Below are positions 60,021 through 64,000 of a stretch of DNA of 64,000 bases, piece by piece. The DNA comes from Clostridium porci (GTDB lineage Bacteria; Bacillota; Clostridia; Lachnospirales; Lachnospiraceae). Location of the stretch: NCBI RefSeq assembly GCF_009696375.1, contig NZ_VUMD01000006.1, positions 124,001-188,000 on the forward strand, written 5' to 3'. Both the position numbers and the translations under genes were made by a program. The first letter of the stretch is position 1. The number at the start of each line of letters is the position of its first letter. The notes under the pieces were generated by a model that saw nothing but the letters and a program-made list of their open reading frames with translations, made no database searches and was not told the DNA's origin.

Positions 60021-60049
60021 CCTCCTTTTCTTCCCCTCATCCTATACTG
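60021..60049 (+). promoter_or_regulatory. promoter cassette A (degenerate copy)
   Basis: Shares CCTCCTTTTCTTC and CCTCATCCTATACTG with cassettes B-D, but the -35 part is missing and no plus-strand gene follows. It lies back to back with the ribosome binding site of the repeat-protein gene. Confidence 0.45.
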
Positions 60050-60074
60050 CTGGCCGCAGACACACAGGATGGCT

Positions 60075-60230
60075 TCAATGATAACATTGGATTACCCCGC
60101 ACACCTGAACCATTGAACTGGTCAATTCCGGCAGGTCAACATCTGCTGCGCTTTTTGATTTTTCCGCTAACAGTTCCAGCTGCTGGCGGAGAATCTCCTT
60201 TTCTGTCATCTCGCAAATTTTCTTTTCCAC
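60075..60230 (-). CDS. small helical phage protein
   Basis: About 51 aa, GTG start 8 nt after AAAGGAGG. MTEKEILRQQLELLAEKSKS and ADVDLPELTSSMVQV resemble short conserved clostridial phage proteins. Role unknown. Confidence 0.55.
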   Translation of the reverse strand: MEKKICEMTEKEILRQQLELLAEKSKSAADVDLPELTSSMVQVCGVIQCYH

Positions 60231-60284
60231 CTCGCTCACCCTCCTTTCTCCCCTATGGGGGCTGCTTGTCCAACAGGGCCGCCA

Positions 60285-60440
60285 TTAGGCGGTTTTGCTT
60301 TTCTTTTGAAATCCAGATCGATTCATTATGCTATCTTGAATCGCATACGCAATTCGTTTTAGTTCCTCTATATCAAGAGAATCCATGCAAACATCCTGTC
60401 CAGATATTTCTATTTTGTTTATTACCTCATACTTTACCAA
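60285..60440 (-). CDS. small phage protein with a poly-G ribosome binding site
   Basis: 51 aa, TTG start. VKYEVINKIEISGQDVCMDS, DIEELKRIAYAIQDSIMNRS. Similar to short clostridial phage proteins beginning with a beta-hairpin. The site before the start is GGGTGATAA at the end of a G11 run. Confidence 0.55.
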   Translation of the reverse strand: MVKYEVINKIEISGQDVCMDSLDIEELKRIAYAIQDSIMNRSGFQKKSKTA

Positions 60441-60446
60441 TTATCA

Positions 60447-60457
60447 CCCCCCCCCCC
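60447..60457 (-). repeat. G11 homopolymer in the leader of the 51-aa gene
   Basis: Eleven C on the plus strand, eleven G on the mRNA strand, immediately upstream of the TTG start. A candidate slipped-strand site. Confidence 0.7.
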
Positions 60458-60507
60458 TCTCTGATGGAATATATGCTGCTATGGTTGTACCTCTTACGTT
60501 GTCCGAC

Positions 60508-60536
60508 TTGTCTTTTCCTTCCCCTCATCCTATACT
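60508..60536 (+). promoter_or_regulatory. promoter cassette B
   Basis: TTGTCT-17 nt-TATACT, with TTTTCCTTCCCCTCATCC spacer shared with the other cassettes. Followed by a GC-rich leader (GGTGTTGCAGCGCC) and AAAGGAG. Confidence 0.7.
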
Positions 60537-60587
60537 GTACTTGCAGGTGTTGCAGCGCCGAGTATAAAAGAAAGGAGACGAACATAT

Positions 60588-60758
60588 ATGGATGATAACT
60601 ATATTTCAGGTGGAACATTGCAAGTATGCCCTCATTCTCATGAGCTTGTAATTGTCACTTTTTTTGACCATCCAGAAGTTTTTGACCTATCGCAATGTCC
60701 TTATCATTCAGAATGCTCCGAAAGTACCTGTCCTCTCTGTAATTATTTAAGAGAATAA
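60588..60758 (+). CDS. small Cys/His-rich protein
   Basis: 56 aa behind AAAGGAGACGAACATAT. CPHSHELV, CPYHSECSESTCPLCNYLRE gives six Cys and four His, a likely zinc-binding fold. Alone on the plus strand behind cassette B. No family recognised. Confidence 0.65.
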   Translation: MDDNYISGGTLQVCPHSHELVIVTFFDHPEVFDLSQCPYHSECSESTCPLCNYLRE

Positions 60759-60769
60759 TACAGGCTTTT

Positions 60770-61024
60770 TTACTGGGTTTCCTTGGAGGCTCCGTATTCC
60801 ATTTGCGAACGCTTCACAATGAAATACCCGTACCCTTTATCGTACTCAATAGTAACCCTCTGGCTTTTTTCCGCTCCAAACCCTGCCATGTTTCGTGTCA
60901 GTTTGACTATGTCTTCTTCCTTCCCAATGAGAAAGTCAACACCCTTGAGATTTCCAGATTCCACATCTTTTTTATCCTGCTCCATCCCATAATGTTGATA
61001 TACTTCAAGAGTTGTTTTTTCCAT
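60770..61024 (-). CDS. small hypothetical protein, I-x-Y family member 1
   Basis: 84 aa behind GGAGGAGAATAGC. Ends NMAGFGAEKSQRVTIEYDKG YGYFIV, whose RVTIEYD strand resembles the ends of 62302-62484 and 62786-63016. Convergent with the gene at 60588, 11 nt apart. Confidence 0.65.
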   Translation of the reverse strand: MEKTTLEVYQHYGMEQDKKDVESGNLKGVDFLIGKEEDIVKLTRNMAGFGAEKSQRVTIEYDKGYGYFIVKRSQMEYGASKETQ

Positions 61025-61044
61025 TGCTATTCTCCTCCCTGTTC

Positions 61045-61194
61045 ATGTTGCACACACTCTTGTTCAAAGATAATCCAGAAGAAATTACAAAAATCGAAAA
61101 GGCTTTAGACATTTTCAAGTCTTTACGCCCTGAATTTCAGGATTATGCTTTAGAGCAAATTAAAAAGTTAGCCGAACTTCAAAATAAAGCCTAA
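61045..61194 (+). pseudogene. C-terminal remnant of an HTH-type repressor
   Basis: Encodes EEITKIEKALDIFKSLRPEF, YALEQIKKLAELQNKA, typical of the last helices of Cro/C1-type regulators. No ribosome binding site and no HTH, so a truncated remnant. Confidence 0.5.
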
Positions 61195-61232
61195 TCACAA
61201 CAAAGTTTTTTCTAAATAATTTCAAAATCCCC

Positions 61233-61261
61233 TTGACTATTATGCGCATAATGCGTATAAT
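61233..61261 (+). promoter_or_regulatory. hicAB promoter with operator palindrome
   Basis: TTGACT-17 nt-TATAAT. The spacer is the perfect palindrome ATTATGCGCATAAT (61239-61252) plus a partial repeat ATGCGTATAAT, a probable HicB operator. Confidence 0.85.
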
Positions 61262-61283
61262 ATAATTGTAAGGAGGTTACTGA

Positions 61284-61463
61284 ATGAGATTCCGGGAAAT
61301 AGAGAAAATTATCTTAGCAGACGGATGGCAATTTAAGAAAGCTAAAGGTTCTCACTATTCTTACATCCATCCGACAAAACCTGGCAAGGTTTCCATTCCA
61401 AATCATCCCGGAGACCTTGACCCCCGTACAATCAAATCTATTTTGAAGCAGGCCGGGCTATAA
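61284..61463 (+). CDS. hicA: HicA toxin
   Basis: 59 aa behind AAGGAGGTTACTGA. MRFREIEKIILADGWQFKKA, then KGSHYSYIHPTKPGKVSIPN with the catalytic His of the dsRBD-like HicA fold, and HPGDLDPRTIKSILKQAGL. mRNA interferase. 37 nt before hicB. Confidence 0.95.
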   Translation: MRFREIEKIILADGWQFKKAKGSHYSYIHPTKPGKVSIPNHPGDLDPRTIKSILKQAGL

Positions 61464-61500
61464 AGCCCGGTACTGCAACACCATAAAGGAGGATTCTTCT

Positions 61501-61911
61501 ATGAAATTAACTTATCCCGCTTGCTTCTATCCTTGTGAAGAAAAAAAAGGAGGGTTCACTGTCGAAGTTCCAGACCTTCCCGGCTGTGTCAGTGAAGGGG
61601 CTTCTCTGGCGGAAGCTATCCTTATGGGTACAGACGCCGCTTCCGGCTGGGTTCTTGATGAATTAGAAGACGGAAAAACCGCCCCCAAAGCAAGTCCCAT
61701 CGAAAGCATTACCCCAGAACCCGGCGGATTTGTAAGTATGCTGGTTCTGGATATGGATGCTTATGCCGAAAAGTACGGCGAAAAGGCAGTAAGAAAAAAT
61801 CTTACCATTCCTGCATGGCTCAACACATTTGCTGAAAATAATCACATCAACTTTTCACAAGTCCTTCAGGATTCCTTAACTGCACTCTACCAGCAAAAAC
61901 AGCACGCCTAA
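61501..61911 (+). CDS. hicB: HicB antitoxin
   Basis: 136 aa behind AAAGGAGGATTCTT. FTVEVPDLPGCVSEGASLAE, GWVLDELEDGKTAPKAS, and tail NLTIPAWLNTFAENNHINFS. Neutralises HicA and represses the operon. A hairpin (TTGCCC...GGGCAA) at 61918-61946 is a probable terminator. Confidence 0.94.
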   Translation: MKLTYPACFYPCEEKKGGFTVEVPDLPGCVSEGASLAEAILMGTDAASGWVLDELEDGKTAPKASPIESITPEPGGFVSMLVLDMDAYAEKYGEKAVRKNLTIPAWLNTFAENNHINFSQVLQDSLTALYQQKQHA

Positions 61912-61926
61912 ACAATTTGCCCCGGT

Positions 61927-62004
61927 TCACTGGCGAATCGGGCAATATTCTTTTCTTTGCAGGAGACACCGGGCTGGAACAGTGCCAGCAACTCCATTTC
62001 TCAT
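61927..62004 (-). pseudogene. remnant of a minus-strand cassette gene
   Basis: A 25-codon frame (MRNGVAGTVPARCLLQRKEY...) follows AAGAAAAGGAGGACGCATAA, the same ribosome binding site context as the gene starting at 62484, but the coding part is lost, as if the hicAB insertion or a deletion replaced it. Confidence 0.4.
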
Positions 62005-62030
62005 TTATGCGTCCTCCTTTTCTTCTTTAC

Positions 62031-62059
62031 TTGTCTTTTCCTCTCCCTCGTCTTATACT
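62031..62059 (+). promoter_or_regulatory. promoter cassette C
   Basis: TTGTCT-17 nt-TATACT. The predicted mRNA begins at or inside a hairpin, GGCCCCGGCAGGGCT (62067-62081), before AAGGAGG. Nearly identical to cassette D over about 65 bp. Confidence 0.75.
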
Positions 62060-62105
62060 GTATTTAGGCCCCGGCAGGGCTGAGTATGTATGAAGGAGGA
62101 AATGC

Positions 62106-62318
62106 ATGGCATTATTACGTTATTATATTGATTTACGTTCCTATTCTGATAATGACAGGGAAGCACTTGCCAACAAATTAGAATCCCATGCCTTTTTATT
62201 TACATCTTTTCTTGATAAATTTGGAGTGTATGAAGTATATTGGGATTCTCCAGAGTCTATATCGCAATCGTTAGGCATTCCGAAACGGTTTATATTTACA
62301 ACTATCCCTCAATCTTAA
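62106..62318 (+). CDS. small hypothetical protein behind cassette C
   Basis: 70 aa behind GAAGGAGGAAATGC. MALLRYYIDLRSYSDNDREA, FTSFLDKFGVYEVYWDSPES. No family recognised. Its 3' end overlaps the convergent gene by 17 nt. Confidence 0.65.
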   Translation: MALLRYYIDLRSYSDNDREALANKLESHAFLFTSFLDKFGVYEVYWDSPESISQSLGIPKRFIFTTIPQS

Positions 62319-62484
62319 TATCTACCACTGGGCGTTCAGGATTATAGTCAATTGTAATTCTGAACGCCTTTCCAATTTGTACGGGTTTCAATGTTTGTTG
62401 TCCTGCGATAATAAGCTTTTCAACATCTGACTTTCTTACGCGTATATGTTTTTTCAGTTCCATTTCACTCACCACCTCATTCAT
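62302..62484 (-). CDS. small hypothetical protein, I-x-Y family member 2
   Basis: 60 aa, ATG 9 nt after AAGGAGG. ELKKHIRVRKSDVEKLIIAG, IGKAFRITIDYNPERPVVDI. Ends in the ITIDY strand shared with the other two. Divergent from cassette D. Confidence 0.6.
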   Translation of the reverse strand: MNEVVSEMELKKHIRVRKSDVEKLIIAGQQTLKPVQIGKAFRITIDYNPERPVVDIKIEG

Positions 62485-62511
62485 TTTATGCACCCTCCTT
62501 TTCTTCTCTAC

Positions 62512-62540
62512 TTGTATTTTCCTCTCCCTCGTCTTATACT
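62512..62540 (+). promoter_or_regulatory. promoter cassette D
   Basis: TTGTAT-17 nt-TATACT, then GGCCCCCGCCAGGGCT and AAAAGGAGG. Conserved with cassette C through both flanks, including the divergent ribosome binding site AAGAAAAGGAGG. Confidence 0.75.
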
Positions 62541-62587
62541 GTATTTAGGCCCCCGCCAGGGCTGAAATACGAAAAGGAGGTAACTTA

Positions 62588-62941
62588 ATGGTACTCTACT
62601 CTCTCTTTTTTGATGAAGATGTCCCTCAGCAGAAACGACATGAAATTGCTACTCTTTTTGAGGCGATAGGCTGGGAAGTGAACAAGCAATGGAAAGCACC
62701 TAATCCTTTTCTGGGGAATCTCGATATCACATCACTTGATATCACATGCTGGGATCCCTCCCCACCCCGGCTTCCCGAACTTCCGCTATGCTGTCATCTG
62801 AAAAACTCGGAGAATCATAACTGGAAGGTTCGCGTCATAATCAATGATGATGCGGACTTTCTTCTCTTTCCGTCCCATCATAATCCGCTCAATACCAAAC
62901 ACTTTCCTGTTATTCTTATTATTTTTTATTTCTGTGAATGA
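62588..62941 (+). CDS. small hypothetical protein behind cassette D
   Basis: 117-aa frame behind AAAAGGAGGTAACTTA. Residues 1-65 (YSLFFDEDVPQQKRHEIATL, FEAIGWEVNKQWKAPNPFLG) look native. The rest is antisense to the convergent gene, so the original 3' end was probably lost and the frame now reads through. Confidence 0.6.
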   Translation: MVLYSLFFDEDVPQQKRHEIATLFEAIGWEVNKQWKAPNPFLGNLDITSLDITCWDPSPPRLPELPLCCHLKNSENHNWKVRVIINDDADFLLFPSHHNPLNTKHFPVILIIFYFCE

Positions 62942-63016
62942 ACGTCCTCCCAAATCCAATATCCTGATTCCGAAGTGCTCCAGGATTTTCTTAATCTTTC
63001 TTTGTTCTTCATGCAT
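62786..63016 (-). CDS. small hypothetical protein, I-x-Y family member 3
   Basis: 76 aa behind GAGGTGAGAGG. KKILEHFGIRILDLGGRSFT, KKVRIIIDYDANLPVMILRV. Overlaps the convergent plus-strand frame by 156 nt. Confidence 0.6.
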   Translation of the reverse strand: MHEEQRKIKKILEHFGIRILDLGGRSFTEIKNNKNNRKVFGIERIMMGRKEKKVRIIIDYDANLPVMILRVFQMTA

Positions 63017-63051
63017 CCTCTCACCTCGCTTCCATTAGAAAATATTCAACT

Positions 63052-63267
63052 TTACTTACTGGTATCTACCTCATCCAGCTTCCGTCCTATATGCCTCTCC
63101 AGTTTGTACCGATAGATGTTATACTCACACTTTTCCTTATTGCCAAGCTTGCCCTTAGGAATTACTTCTCCCAAATCCCAAAGGCCACGCTTCATGCGCT
63201 CCCGGACTTTCTGAGCGCCACATCCTATATAATGAGCTGCTTCCTTGGCATTAAAAATCTCTTTCAT
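63052..63267 (-). CDS. excisionase-like HTH protein
   Basis: 71 aa. MKEIFNAKEAAHYIGCGAQK, VRERMKRGLWDLGEVIPKGK fits a winged-helix excisionase/MerR-like helix. Overlaps the cro-like gene by 4 nt. Likely recombination directionality or early regulation. Confidence 0.65.
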   Translation of the reverse strand: MKEIFNAKEAAHYIGCGAQKVRERMKRGLWDLGEVIPKGKLGNKEKCEYNIYRYKLERHIGRKLDEVDTSK

Positions 63268-63479
63268 GTGTTCCCCTCTTTCTCGTCCTCTGCGAACAGA
63301 TAATCAATTGATAAATCTGTTCTCAAAATCCGTTTGATTCTGACGCATTCTTTCAATGACAAATTACTTTTTCCATTCAACTTAAGCGATAATGTTGTTG
63401 GAGTGATACCAAGCTCTCTTGCCAAATGTGCCTGTGTAATTTTAACCCTTGCCATCTCAGCATCAAGATTTCTATACAA
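63264..63479 (-). CDS. Cro-like XRE-family repressor
   Basis: 71 aa, TTG start 7 nt after AAAGGTGGTG. HTH: ITQAHLARELGITPTTLSLK, LNGKSNLSLKECVRI. First gene of the leftward early operon, divergent from the cI-like gene. Confidence 0.85.
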   Translation of the reverse strand: MYRNLDAEMARVKITQAHLARELGITPTTLSLKLNGKSNLSLKECVRIKRILRTDLSIDYLFAEDEKEGNT

Positions 63480-63499
63480 GTTTTATCACCACCTTTATC

Positions 63500-63616
63500 G
63501 ATTTTTCGTGATTGTAAGTTTAGTATATACGATTTTTCGAGATTGTCAATGCTTTTTTTCGAATTTTCGTGATTTATTTTATTTTTTTTTATATGTTATA
63601 TTGATTTTTCGAGATT
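63500..63616. promoter_or_regulatory. four operator repeats between cro-like and cI-like genes
   Basis: GATTTTTCGWGATT or a one-base variant at 63500-63513, 63531-63544, 63561-63574 and 63603-63616, all in the same orientation and spaced 31, 30 and 42 bp. The surrounding DNA is very AT-rich and must hold both early promoters. Confidence 0.8.
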
Positions 63617-63659
63617 TTAATGATATGATGAAATTACTTAATAAAAGGAGATGAGCTTA

Positions 63660-64000
63660 ATGAATGAGGTAGAGGCAACGCTTAAAGACATCATAATAGA
63701 ACGATATGGAAGTTTAAAAAAATTTTGTGTTATTATTAATATGCCTTGGACAACACTGGATAGCATCTTAAAGCGAGGTGTGTCCAATTCTAACATTAGT
63801 AATGTACTTAAAATCACAAAAGCACTTGGAATCAGTGCAGAAAAATTAGCTGATGGAGAAATTGTCACAAATACTGAATTTATTTCAGATGGTGGCTCGG
63901 CTCACACCATGGCCGCTCACTTTGATGGAGATGAATTTACCGAAGATGAACTTGATGATATCCGCGCATATGCAGAATTCGTGAAAAACAGACGCAATAG
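63660..64000 (+). CDS. cI-like phage repressor, 3' end beyond the window
   Basis: Starts ATG 63660 behind AAAAGGAGATGAGCTTA and runs off the edge (113+ residues). N-terminal HTH: YGSLKKFCVIINMPWTTLDS, KRGVSNSNISNVLKITKALG. Then AHFDGDEFTEDELDDIRAYA, as in many clostridial prophage repressors. Divergent from the cro-like gene. Confidence 0.85.
   Translation, partial: MNEVEATLKDIIIERYGSLKKFCVIINMPWTTLDSILKRGVSNSNISNVLKITKALGISAEKLADGEIVTNTEFISDGGSAHTMAAHFDGDEFTEDELDDIRAYAEFVKNRRN

Overview
The window looks like chromosome of a Gram-positive clostridial host, most probably Lachnospiraceae. This is inferred from strong AGGAGG ribosome binding sites, consensus sigma-A promoters, a yceD-rpmF pair, a PocR-domain sensor, and clostridial-type phage families (DUF2800, DUF2815, DUF2190). 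There are three parts.

(1) Positions 1-15.34 kb are the end of a large accessory element with every recognised gene on the minus strand. It encodes a NADAR-domain protein (cut by the window start), a tandem-OB single-strand-binding protein, a stand-alone 5'-3' exonuclease, a ThyX-like protein, a DUF1848 protein, a secreted HExxH metallopeptidase, a canonical SSB, membrane proteins, a SecA lacking its usual C-terminal tail, and many small unknowns. Thirteen transcription units start with almost the same box, CATAATT on the minus strand, 28-64 nt before the start codon and usually next to the terminator of the previous unit. The C at the first -10 position never varies and no -35 is shared, which suggests a dedicated sigma factor or modified polymerase. 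A solo IS200/IS605 right end lies at about 4.7-4.86 kb.

(2) Positions 15.4-18.8 kb are host core: rpmF and yceD behind a perfect consensus promoter, then an AraC-type response regulator and a PocR-domain sensor kinase that lacks the phospho-acceptor histidine. The usual downstream neighbour of rpmF (plsX) is replaced by the element of part 1, so one element boundary probably lies in 15.34-15.6 kb.

(3) From about 19-20.6 kb to beyond the right edge is a prophage with a contractile, P2-like tail (sheath, tube, tape measure, gpX, gpD, gpV, gpU, gp25-like, gpJ, gpI) and a lambda-like head (TerS, GpA-type TerL, lambda-type portal, prohead protease, capsid). Most genes run on the minus strand, so the late operon ends on the left with holins and a CHAP endolysin. 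The middle (47-60 kb) holds a RinA/ArpU-like regulator, SNF2 helicase, VRR-NUC nuclease, VirE-type primase-helicase, family A DNA polymerase, DUF2815 and DUF2800. The right end holds a HicAB system, an array of small plus-strand genes under copies of one promoter cassette, an excisionase-like protein, and divergent cro/cI-like genes around four operator repeats. The integrase is presumably beyond 64 kb.

Accessory cargo includes a complete Fst/Hol-Tox type I toxin-antitoxin locus in the lysis module (with the DRa/DRb-type direct repeats), a second small membrane peptide with a candidate antisense RNA (47.0-47.25 kb), a GNAT-type two-gene unit at the left prophage edge, an orphan HicB between protease and capsid, and a 17-unit nonapeptide-repeat protein. 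Several small genes are frameshifted or truncated (Rha, Gp157, a zinc-ribbon protein).
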